From: Calditrichia bacterium
GTDB taxonomy: Bacteria > Calditrichota > Calditrichia > Calditrichales > Calditrichaceae
Direction of reading: 5' to 3'
Assembly: GCA_027039465.1 (NCBI GenBank)
Contig: JALWEA010000396.1
Span: 16,642-30,148, forward strand
DNA length: 13,507 nucleotides
Below the pieces are notes generated by a model. It saw only the letters and a program-made list of their open reading frames with translations. It had not been told where the DNA came from and did no database searches. The position numbers and the translations under genes are program-made. Shown here piece by piece: positions 7,208 to 13,507 of this stretch. Every line of letters starts with the position of its first letter. Positions within the stretch are counted from its first letter, which is position 1.

Positions 7208-10200
7208 ATGTCTAACAGCAAGCGACCATCTCATGTTTTTCATCAGGCAAGCCCTTTGGTAGCACCCCTTTTGCTTTTTATTATTCTTGTTATAATTCTA
7301 AGTTTAATGTGGGTACGGGAACGACAACAAAATGCGGCCAAATTAAAAGAGCTTACGGAAGTAATGAGTAAGCAACTGGCGATTCGCATTGAAAACTGGG
7401 TAACTTCACGGATCGCTTTGGCAGATTTTCTTGCAAGATCTTGGGAAAGTGAATACAAAAATAATCCGTCGAAATTTAAACGCGATGCCGAAAACATACT
7501 GGATGCCTATCCGGGATTTCAGGCTATTAACTGGATTGACAGCACATGGACCATCCGCATCATAACCCCTACAAGCACCAATCAACCCGCTCTTGGCAAA
7601 AATTTGCACAAGCACCCTTTCCCAACGGTTCAGGAAGCGTTAAAAAAAGCCCAAAGCACTCACCGGATAGCCACAACCTCACCGATTCATTTGTTACAAG
7701 GAGGAAACGGTTTCGTTTCTTACATTCCCGTTTTTACGAGAAATAAACGACTTGCGGGATTTGTTGATATTGTATTTCGTATCGATTCTTTAATTCATTA
7801 CTGTTTAAATGATACTTATTTGAACAGTCACTTCAATTATGTGATTTACAGCGATCAAATTCATCCGATTTACTGGAAAGGCAATATTCCACAAAATGAA
7901 ATAGAGGCCTCGGCATACAAAGCAAGCGCCTCGGCTAAAATCATCGATCAACAATGGCTGGTCACCCTTTTCCCAACCAAAGACTTTGTACGTTCTGAAA
8001 TATCGCCGAATATCAACCGATTTTTCGTTTCCAATTTGTTATTTAGTTTCGCTATTGCCTTTTTGATCTTAATTCTTCTGCTAAAAAATCGCCGATTAAA
8101 ACAAAGTGAAGAACACTTCCGTACTCTCTTTAACTCTTCGAACACTTGGATCCATATTCTCGATTTTGACGGTACGATTCTTGATGTCAATCAGGCCTTT
8201 TTACATTCTTTGTCGCTAAAAAAAGAATCGGTAGTAAATAAAAACTTTTCGGATTTCCTTAGCAAAGAATCCAAATCCCTTTTTGAAACAATTTTGAATC
8301 GAATTAAAGAAAACAAGCAATTCCAAGCCGAACTTAAATTTCGTATTAATGACGAAAATATTCGTTATCTTGATTGCCTGGGTTCGGTGGTTTTCGATAA
8401 AAATCAAAAGCCGCAATTCATCATCGTTCACGAAATCGATATTACGCAACGCAAATACTACCAAAACAAGATGAATGAAAGCGAAGAAAAATACCGCGTA
8501 CTTTCCGAACAATCTTTAATCGGTGTTTATTTAATACAAGGCAATCGACTAAATTATGTAAATCCGAAGTTCGCACAAATTTTCGGTTTCGAATCGCCCA
8601 ATGACATTGTCCCCTCTTATTCAATCTTTGATTTTTTTGCCGAAAGCCAACGCGATAAATTGCAACAAAATATTCGGAAATTGATCGACGGTTCAAGTTC
8701 GGAAATGCATTTTGAAGTGACCGGGCGAAAAAAAGACGGTACAAAGGTTTACCTTGAAGCGTTTGGGCGTCGAATCGTCTTTAATGCGCAACCGGCTGTT
8801 TTGGGAACGTTTATTGATATTACCGAGCGCAAAAAGAACTTGGCGACTATCCGTAAACTTTCAAAAGCGATTGAACAAACTCCCGTCGGCACGATTATCA
8901 CCGATATGCAGAGCACCATCGAATATGCTAATCCGGCTTTTGCCAAAATAACCGGTTATGCTGTTGAAGAAGTTGTTGGCAAATCCACGGAATTTTTAAT
9001 ATCCGGTAAAATTTCAGCCGATATTCTTCAGGACATAAAGGAAACGGTTGCCCAAGGACGAATTTGGCAAGGCGAAATAAAAAGCATTAAGAAATACGGG
9101 CAAGATTATTGGCTACGACTTGTTGTTAGCCCCATGACCGACAGCAACGGGCGTATAACCCATATTTTGACAAACATTGAAGACATCACCGAACGTAAAC
9201 AATTGGAAAATGAATTGGTCCAGAAACAAAAAATGGAGGCCATCGGGCGTTTGGCCGGAGGCATTGCCCATGATTTCAATAATTTGCTTACTGTTATTAA
9301 CGGTTACTCGCAACTGATTTTACATTCGATGCCAAAAGAAAACCCGTTGTATACGAAGATCGAACAAATTTTTCAAGCGGGCGAACGTGCAAAAAATTTA
9401 ACCGGCCAGCTTTTGGCTTTCAGCCGAAAACAAATCCGTCAGCCGGAGCCATTAAATTTAAGCCAATTGGTGCGCAATCTCGAGAAAATGTTAACCCGTC
9501 TTATCGGCGAAGATATTGAGATCATCTGCGATTTGGATGAAAATTTGTGGGCCATTGAATCGGACAAAAGCCAAATTGAGCAAATCATTTTAAATTTGAT
9601 GATCAACGCCAGACAGGCGATGCCCAACGGCGGACAAATCACCATTAAAACCGAAAATTTTGTTCCCGAAGCATCTATGCTCAAAAAATATCCCGAAATT
9701 CAATCGGGAAAATATGTACGTCTTTCCATTGAAGATACCGGTATCGGGATGGATGAAGAAACGCAAAAACACATTTTCGAACCGTTTTTTACAACCAAAC
9801 CGGTGGGGCAAGGAACCGGATTGGGATTGGCTACGGTTTACGGCATCATCAAACAAAACAACGGATACATTTATGTAAAAAGCTCTTTAAATCAAGGTAC
9901 GAAATTTTGTATCTATTTTCCGGCGGTAGAAAAAGAAACGTCGCTTGAAGAGAATCAAACACTTCTTAAAGAAGATTTGCGCGGTAAAGAAACCATTTTT
10001 TTAGTGGAAGATGATCCTTCCGTAAGGGAATTAACTTTACGCTCATTGAATTATTTCGGTTACAAAGTCATTGTTTCCGCAAACGGCGAAGAAGCGTTAA
10101 AAAAATTCAAACAAAATAATATTCACGTGGATTTATTAATTACCGATGTGATAATGCCCGGCATGAGCGGCAAAAAGTTAGTGGATCTGATCCGAAAGAA

Positions 10201-10351
10201 AAAGCCCGGATTAAAAGTATTGTTCATGTCCGGTTATTCGGAAGATCAAATTTCCAAGCAAGGAATACTAGACAAAGAAATCAACTTCATTCAAAAACCG
10301 TTTGCACCCATGGATTTGGTAAAACGATTGAGAGAAATTCTTGACAATTGA
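7208..10351 (+). CDS. Membrane hybrid sensor histidine kinase with three PAS domains and a receiver
   Basis: I start at ATG 7208 (1047 residues); the frame also allows a TTG three codons upstream at 7199. Membrane segments at about 16-38 and 273-296 enclose an external domain of about 235 residues that looks CHASE-like (AYPGFQAINWID, later GFVSYIPVF). Then come three PAS domains starting near 301, 424 and 551, the first and second introduced by SEEHFRTLF and SEEKYRVLS. The H box is GGIAHDFNNLL with phospho-acceptor H688. The ATPase part has the N box NLMINARQAM, G1 box EDTGIGM, F box FEPFFTTK and G2 box GTGLGLATVYG. The C-terminal receiver has E934-D935-D936, phospho-acceptor D980 in LLITDVIMPGMSG, and K1030. 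All catalytic residues are present, so it should be active. No separate response regulator or phosphotransfer gene is adjacent. The ligand is unknown. The ribosome site is weak (GGA close to the ATG). Confidence 0.93.
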   Translation: MSNSKRPSHVFHQASPLVAPLLLFIILVIILSLMWVRERQQNAAKLKELTEVMSKQLAIRIENWVTSRIALADFLARSWESEYKNNPSKFKRDAENILDAYPGFQAINWIDSTWTIRIITPTSTNQPALGKNLHKHPFPTVQEALKKAQSTHRIATTSPIHLLQGGNGFVSYIPVFTRNKRLAGFVDIVFRIDSLIHYCLNDTYLNSHFNYVIYSDQIHPIYWKGNIPQNEIEASAYKASASAKIIDQQWLVTLFPTKDFVRSEISPNINRFFVSNLLFSFAIAFLILILLLKNRRLKQSEEHFRTLFNSSNTWIHILDFDGTILDVNQAFLHSLSLKKESVVNKNFSDFLSKESKSLFETILNRIKENKQFQAELKFRINDENIRYLDCLGSVVFDKNQKPQFIIVHEIDITQRKYYQNKMNESEEKYRVLSEQSLIGVYLIQGNRLNYVNPKFAQIFGFESPNDIVPSYSIFDFFAESQRDKLQQNIRKLIDGSSSEMHFEVTGRKKDGTKVYLEAFGRRIVFNAQPAVLGTFIDITERKKNLATIRKLSKAIEQTPVGTIITDMQSTIEYANPAFAKITGYAVEEVVGKSTEFLISGKISADILQDIKETVAQGRIWQGEIKSIKKYGQDYWLRLVVSPMTDSNGRITHILTNIEDITERKQLENELVQKQKMEAIGRLAGGIAHDFNNLLTVINGYSQLILHSMPKENPLYTKIEQIFQAGERAKNLTGQLLAFSRKQIRQPEPLNLSQLVRNLEKMLTRLIGEDIEIICDLDENLWAIESDKSQIEQIILNLMINARQAMPNGGQITIKTENFVPEASMLKKYPEIQSGKYVRLSIEDTGIGMDEETQKHIFEPFFTTKPVGQGTGLGLATVYGIIKQNNGYIYVKSSLNQGTKFCIYFPAVEKETSLEENQTLLKEDLRGKETIFLVEDDPSVRELTLRSLNYFGYKVIVSANGEEALKKFKQNNIHVDLLITDVIMPGMSGKKLVDLIRKKKPGLKVLFMSGYSEDQISKQGILDKEINFIQKPFAPMDLVKRLREILDN

Positions 10352-10387
10352 GTTAAACTTCGTTTCAGCCAACACCATTTTCCGCTT

Positions 10388-10417
10388 ATAGGAATTAATT
10401 CGTACACGGTTTCCTAT
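10388..10417. terminator. Possible bidirectional terminator hairpin
   Basis: ATAGGAA (10388-10394) and TTCCTAT (10411-10417) are a perfect seven-base inverted repeat between the convergent kinase and membrane-protein genes. The stem is AT-rich, the loop is 16 bases and there is no strong U-tract, so the support is limited. It overlaps the stop codon of the minus-strand gene. Confidence 0.3.
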
Positions 10418-10986
10418 TGATCTTCCCCGAATAGAAAGGATTGCGCCTGAAGTTTAAGCTTTTTAAGTTTGCGTTTTTCTTGGGCAATTCTGAAAAACGA
10501 GTGTACCGGCTCTACTCCGGCGCCGATTATTAATCCGGTAAGAATAAAGCCGTAAGGCTCACCGATCGACATTTGTAGTTGCACCAAAACATCCAATTTT
10601 AAAAACAACGCCAAAAGAACGCCTAGGACGAAAGCGAAAAATTGCATGATCGTAAATATTAAATATTTTCTCAAATTTGCGCGAACTTTTTCAGCGTCAT
10701 AATAAATTCCAAATCGATCCATTTTTTGACGCACCGCTTCGAAAATCGCATCGCCGACTTTGGCAAACAGCCTTACCTTACGATCCACAATAATGGCTAA
10801 TAACTTTAAATATTCCAACAATCGGTTAATAATCGTTGCAAAAAGAAGCATCAAAAAATAGACGGTAATGATTTCGGAAGTAAAGAACGGCGTTTGCGGT
10901 TGGGTTCCTTGCGCAAAGGCGCTGTTGGTCAATACAAACAGAAAAAATAAAATTATCAAAATACTTTTTTTCGATTTCTTAAACAT
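10414..10986 (-). CDS. Three-TM membrane protein with signal peptide, paralogue of the neighbouring amidase's membrane domain
   Basis: The protein has 190 residues. A signal peptide is visible at about 1-25 (basic KKSKKS, hydrophobic core, ending NSAFAQ). Three hydrophobic segments follow at about 36-66, 107-130 and 145-165, with a basic loop of about 40 residues between the first two and a basic C-terminal tail. Residues 151-162 carry G-L-I-I-G-A-G-V-E-P-V-H. This matches residues 109-120 of the upstream gene product in both order and position relative to the membrane segments, and the first segments also match (INRLLEYL against LERILEFF), so the two are paralogous membrane modules. The start overlaps the upstream stop by eight bases, implying translational coupling. 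I do not recognise a named family; size, segment number and the G-x-E-P-h-H motif recall holin-like proteins of phage and phage-derived clusters. That link is an inference. Confidence 0.75.
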   Translation of the reverse strand: MFKKSKKSILIILFFLFVLTNSAFAQGTQPQTPFFTSEIITVYFLMLLFATIINRLLEYLKLLAIIVDRKVRLFAKVGDAIFEAVRQKMDRFGIYYDAEKVRANLRKYLIFTIMQFFAFVLGVLLALFLKLDVLVQLQMSIGEPYGFILTGLIIGAGVEPVHSFFRIAQEKRKLKKLKLQAQSFLFGEDQ

Positions 10987-12058
10987 AAATAAACCGCTGC
11001 TTTTTAAAACGTTCGATATCTTCCATTATCAGGGCATCGTTTTGCCATGACTTGAGAATTTGGGTCGATTTGGCTACCAAACGCTCCATGGGGAAATTAT
11101 CACCGGGGCACAAAATCCGTCCTCGTTGAACCGTGCTATGAGCCACGATATTTTGTTCCGGAATGTTGTACAAGAGCCGCCATAAAGCGATTAACCGCGC
11201 TCCCGTTTCCAATTGCGCTTCCGAAGGTTTATTCTTCAAATCAGGAACATCTTTTCGCCGCGACTGAAAATTACCCACAAAACACAGGCCCAACGAATTG
11301 GCATTGGAAACCCTGGTTCCTTTGGCCACATGCCAACCGACCGAATCCCATCGACAATAATGATGATATTGACCGTCATAAGTTATGACGCTGTGAAAAG
11401 ACGGATCCAATTTATAGCTGCCTTTGGCATTGTGCCGCTCCTTTTGTTCCATACGTACAATATCTTCGAAAGAGGCCGAAGTGGATGTGCCCGAGTGGTG
11501 AATAACGATGTATTGAGGATTTGCTTTGCGCAGCCCGTGTCCCGGCTTATCCGGATACAACCCGCCCTGATAGGTAATGCCGATACGGCTGCCTGGCAAT
11601 GATTGTACCTGCGGATTAACCTGAGTAATTTGCGTTTGCAGGCGCTCTTTTTCTTCCTTTAAAGCTTCCTGATGACCTTTTAGAAAATTAATGAGTTGAT
11701 GAATGGGTTCACTGCCTCCGGAAATGAGAATTCCCGACAATAAAACGTCCCACCATTGCAACGGTTCGGGCGCAATGAGTTTTAAAGCGCGTAAAAGGCC
11801 CAATTGTGAAAAATAACAAATGCCGATACCCAAAATGATACCGGCCGTTTGCATAATAAAAGCCTTTTTGATTAAACGATCCGTTTGAACAGACGTGTTA
11901 AGATCAATATCCGCCAGGCGCAACAGTTGTGCTTTGCGCCCCATTCCCAAGCCAATAAGAGAAAGGATTTTATCAAAGAATTCAAGAATGCGTTCCAGTA
12001 AAACGGAAGCAGCTAAAAATTCCAAGAGCACCGCAATGTACAAATCAATTTGAGGCAT
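10979..12058 (-). CDS. Membrane-anchored N-acetylmuramoyl-L-alanine amidase (Amidase_2/PGRP type)
   Basis: The protein has 359 residues. Residues 1-128 are a membrane module with hydrophobic segments at about 5-25, 65-89 and 103-125, ending in GGSEPIH at 114-120. A charged, likely coiled segment (about 127-145) leads to the amidase domain at about 180-340. Its zinc ligands are visible: H187 or H188 in IVIHHSGT, H307 in IVAHSTV, and C317 in ILCPGDNFP. SFHSVITYDG, GWHVAKG and SLGLCFVGNF are also typical of this fold. Such enzymes cut the bond between N-acetylmuramate and L-alanine of peptidoglycan. There is no signal peptide. An AAGGA lies eight bases before the ATG at 12058. It is the first gene of a two-gene unit with the paralogous membrane protein, which it overlaps. 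The amidase call is strong; the role (cell-wall remodelling, lysis or defence) is open. Confidence 0.88.
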   Translation of the reverse strand: MPQIDLYIAVLLEFLAASVLLERILEFFDKILSLIGLGMGRKAQLLRLADIDLNTSVQTDRLIKKAFIMQTAGIILGIGICYFSQLGLLRALKLIAPEPLQWWDVLLSGILISGGSEPIHQLINFLKGHQEALKEEKERLQTQITQVNPQVQSLPGSRIGITYQGGLYPDKPGHGLRKANPQYIVIHHSGTSTSASFEDIVRMEQKERHNAKGSYKLDPSFHSVITYDGQYHHYCRWDSVGWHVAKGTRVSNANSLGLCFVGNFQSRRKDVPDLKNKPSEAQLETGARLIALWRLLYNIPEQNIVAHSTVQRGRILCPGDNFPMERLVAKSTQILKSWQNDALIMEDIERFKKQRFIYV

Positions 12059-12183
12059 TAATCAAATCCTTAAAACATCCGTTTATTCCGGAAATTTGTA
12101 GCAACCGAATCAAAAGAGCGAAAGACATTAACAACCATACTCCCATATCCGATAGCGGGATTAGCAGGAACATGAAGGTCATT

Positions 12184-12232
12184 ATTGCGATTCCGCAATC
12201 GCGGGAAAAGCAACTACCAAGGTAGCGCTACC
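12184..12232. repeat. Hairpin ATTGCG/CGCAAT plus palindrome GGTAGCGCTACC
   Basis: ATTGCG (12184-12189) pairs with CGCAAT (12194-12199) across four bases. GGTAGCGCTACC (12221-12232) is a perfect 12-base palindrome. The surrounding text, GGTCATTATTGCGA followed by GGGAAAAGCAA, looks like a decayed relative of the TGTCATTGCGA elements at 5651-6153. Confidence 0.45.
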
Positions 12233-12398
12233 AAATAGTTCGATTGTTTTTTCTAATATTCGAAAAAATGCTTTACTCCTACAATACAGGCAGAATTACT
12301 TGGCACCCGATCGTTTCCAATTCCATGCGAGACAAAACAGCCTACGATGAACGATGCCCCCATTCAACAATTCAACCAATAAACCATTCAACCCTAAT

Positions 12399-12462
12399 AC
12401 GATTAACGAATACACGAATAACGCATTCCCCTTAACCCTTCAACCCTTTACACTTAACTATT
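12399..12462. repeat. Dispersed AT-rich repeat, copy 2
   Basis: Starts ACGATTAACGAATACACG and ends ACACTTAACTATT, matching 6158-6213 with one short insertion and a few changes. Like that copy, it sits directly beyond the stop codon of a minus-strand gene, here 14 bases away. Confidence 0.6.
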
Positions 12463-12476
12463 TTCCCATTCCTCCA

Positions 12477-13070
12477 TCACTCAAGATATTTCACCAAATC
12501 ATCCCGATCCGTTAAGTGGACGATCCAGCCTTTGTACACCATGTCGGCTATTGCCTGTTTCATACGTTCCACAGGCACTTGATGTCGATGGCTAAAGTGC
12601 CAGATATCGGTCGGAGAAACGCTGATTTCCAATAAAAACAATTCTTCCAAGCTCAAATCTTGATCCGTTTCCACTTTAAGGCGGATTTCTTCCTGCAAAT
12701 ACTCCAAGCCCTCGGGTTTGATGTGTTGAAAGGTGAACCAATAATTGGGCTCGTCAATCAAATCGCAGATGGGAAACGAAGGCGTTTCGCGAATAAAATC
12801 CATTAAAAAATCCACACTCACCAAATACGATTCGTCTTCCTGATCGTCCTGCCACAGATCATTCCAGACGGCTTCATCGGCTTCTTTCAACCATTCAAAA
12901 AACTTAATCTCGCTTTCGGGTAGGCGAATGAGCGTATTGCCCCGGAAGTGTTCAACAATCTTTTCCGCTTCATCCGGACGCAACTTTTCCAATTCACGTT
13001 CCGAAAATTGAATGTATTGTTTTTTCTTTTTTTGTTCGTCTTTGCTTTTAATAAGCGCCTTTAAATCCAT
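12477..13070 (-). CDS. Unrecognised acidic cytoplasmic protein
   Basis: I place the start at ATG 13070, giving 197 residues, because GGTGAG lies just before it; the frame extends 15 codons further to a TTG at 13115, but that part is lysine-rich and has no ribosome site. After a basic stretch (KSKDEQKKKKQ near residues 9-19) the protein is strongly acidic and mostly helical, with a tryptophan-rich patch (FFEWLKEADEAVWNDLWQ) and the segment SVSPTDIWHFSHRHQVPVERM near residues 150-170. The last 50 residues (MKQAIADMVYKGWIVHL) resemble a small winged-helix end, which is weak evidence of a DNA- or protein-binding module. There is no signal peptide, membrane segment or recognisable catalytic motif. 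I do not know its function. The only same-strand neighbour is the folate-enzyme gene about 250 bases upstream, so a shared transcript is uncertain. Confidence 0.7.
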   Translation of the reverse strand: MDLKALIKSKDEQKKKKQYIQFSERELEKLRPDEAEKIVEHFRGNTLIRLPESEIKFFEWLKEADEAVWNDLWQDDQEDESYLVSVDFLMDFIRETPSFPICDLIDEPNYWFTFQHIKPEGLEYLQEEIRLKVETDQDLSLEELFLLEISVSPTDIWHFSHRHQVPVERMKQAIADMVYKGWIVHLTDRDDLVKYLE

Positions 13071-13132
13071 TAACTCACCAACCTTTTGCCGTCTTTTTTT
13101 TATAAATAAATTCAATGCAAAGCATTTCCAAA

Positions 13133-13163
13133 GGGCAAACGCAGAATTTTGAGGCGCTTGCCC
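13133..13163. repeat. Hairpin in the spacer before the acidic-protein gene
   Basis: GGGCAAACGC (13133-13142) pairs with GCGCTTGCCC (13154-13163) with one mismatch and an 11-base loop. It lies between the folate-enzyme stop (13317) and the acidic-protein start (13070), so it could be a terminator for the former, without a U-tract, or a leader structure for the latter. The remaining spacer (13164-13316) holds only pyrimidine-rich low-complexity text around 13215-13260. Confidence 0.35.
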
Positions 13164-13316
13164 AAAACCTTTTTGATGTAAAGCAACCCTTAAAAATGCC
13201 TCACACCATCAAAGTCCTTCATTTTTAATCTTTCATCTTTGATCTCTAATCTTTTTTCAATCGATCAGCACAAATTTAATACGATTTAACGCGAATGCAA
13301 GCCAACGAGATCCAAT

Positions 13317-13507
13317 TTATTGAATCTTCCATTCCACTTGACTGATAACCGCATCCCTTAATTTAACCGCTTCACGTTCCAAAGTTTCACAGGTTTTGCG
13401 CATTTCATCCACAAAGTCGGGGTCTTGAATTTGACCGAGATTTATCAATACATTAAAAATCCCGCCTTTCACGCCGTTGTAAGCCATCAACGCCCCAACC
13501 CCAACAT
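13317..13507 (-). CDS. Cyclodeaminase/cyclohydrolase family protein (FTCD_C-like), C-terminal end, 5' partial
   Basis: On the minus strand a frame is open from the window edge (13507) to a TAA at 13317-13319, giving the last 62 residues. They read VGVGALMAYNGVKGG, then IFNVLINLGQIQDPDF, and end in a helix with EAVKLRDAVISQVEW. The pattern of a small-residue helix, G-x-x-N-V-x-I-N-L and a D-x-x-F-V helix is that of the C-terminal end of formimidoyl-tetrahydrofolate cyclodeaminase-type proteins. These convert 5-formimino- to 5,10-methenyl-tetrahydrofolate, or act as methenyl-tetrahydrofolate cyclohydrolases, in one-carbon metabolism. Most of the gene, including the active site, is outside the window, so the exact reaction is not decided. 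The stop is well defined. Confidence 0.7.
   Translation of the reverse strand, partial: VGVGALMAYNGVKGGIFNVLINLGQIQDPDFVDEMRKTCETLEREAVKLRDAVISQVEWKIQ

Larger units (their letters stand above)
12059..12476. other. Intergenic region with repeats, about 420 bases
   Basis: No convincing gene lies here. The stretch holds a short hairpin and a palindrome at 12184-12232, low-complexity CAATTCAACC/AACCATTCAACC text around 12361-12395, and the second copy of the dispersed AT-rich repeat at 12399-12462. The upstream amidase gene's ribosome site and any promoter must lie near 12060-12120, but I see no clear promoter boxes. Confidence 0.6.

Noticed and set aside
11213..11602. A 129-residue plus-strand frame opposite the amidase gene
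   Set aside because: It lies wholly antisense to the well-supported amidase domain and shows no family pattern.
10414..12058. Part of a prophage
   Set aside because: The amidase and holin-like pair would fit, but no other phage gene, integrase or attachment site is seen on either side.

Overview
The window looks like a piece of a bacterial chromosome of moderate GC. It has tight single-gene or two-gene transcription units, repeat-rich spacers, and no tRNA, rRNA, transposase, integrase or CRISPR array that I can recognise. The mix of genes (winged-helix/STAND ATPase fusion, a PAS-rich hybrid kinase, a DUF3108 protein) and the families of small palindromic repeats would fit a Gram-negative free-living bacterium of the FCB/Calditrichota kind. 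That placement is an inference from style and not a phylogenetic result.

Layout. 1-2754 (+): the 3' part of a large gene for a winged-helix, nSTAND ATPase, HEAT-like and multi-transmembrane protein; its start lies before the window. 2796-4045 (-): a GNAT acetyltransferase followed by a Nudix hydrolase, probably co-transcribed from a promoter near 4100. 4433-5269 (+): a membrane-anchored left-handed beta-helix acyltransferase. 5270-6250: almost 1 kb without a gene, made of two families of hairpin repeats. 6251-7021 (-): a secreted DUF3108 protein, divergent from 7208-10351 (+), a membrane hybrid sensor kinase (CHASE-like sensor, three PAS domains, HisKA, ATPase, receiver). 10414-12058 (-): two overlapping genes for related membrane proteins, one fused to a peptidoglycan amidase. 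12059-12476: a second repeat-containing spacer. 12477-13070 (-): an unrecognised acidic protein. 13317-13507 (-): the C-terminal end of a cyclodeaminase/cyclohydrolase-type folate enzyme.

How the genes relate. The units mostly look independent. The clearest functional pair is 10414-12058: an 8-base overlap couples a three-segment membrane protein carrying an amidase to a second membrane protein that shares its fold and its G-x-E-P-h-H motif. This is a holin/endolysin-like arrangement in an apparently non-phage setting. The STAND fusion and the hybrid kinase are both membrane-linked signalling proteins with no dedicated partner gene in view. The most striking non-coding content is the ordered hairpin cluster at 5279-5624, where a 76-base hairpin-to-hairpin spacing occurs twice, and a related set of TGTCATTGCGA-type inverted repeats at 5651-6153.
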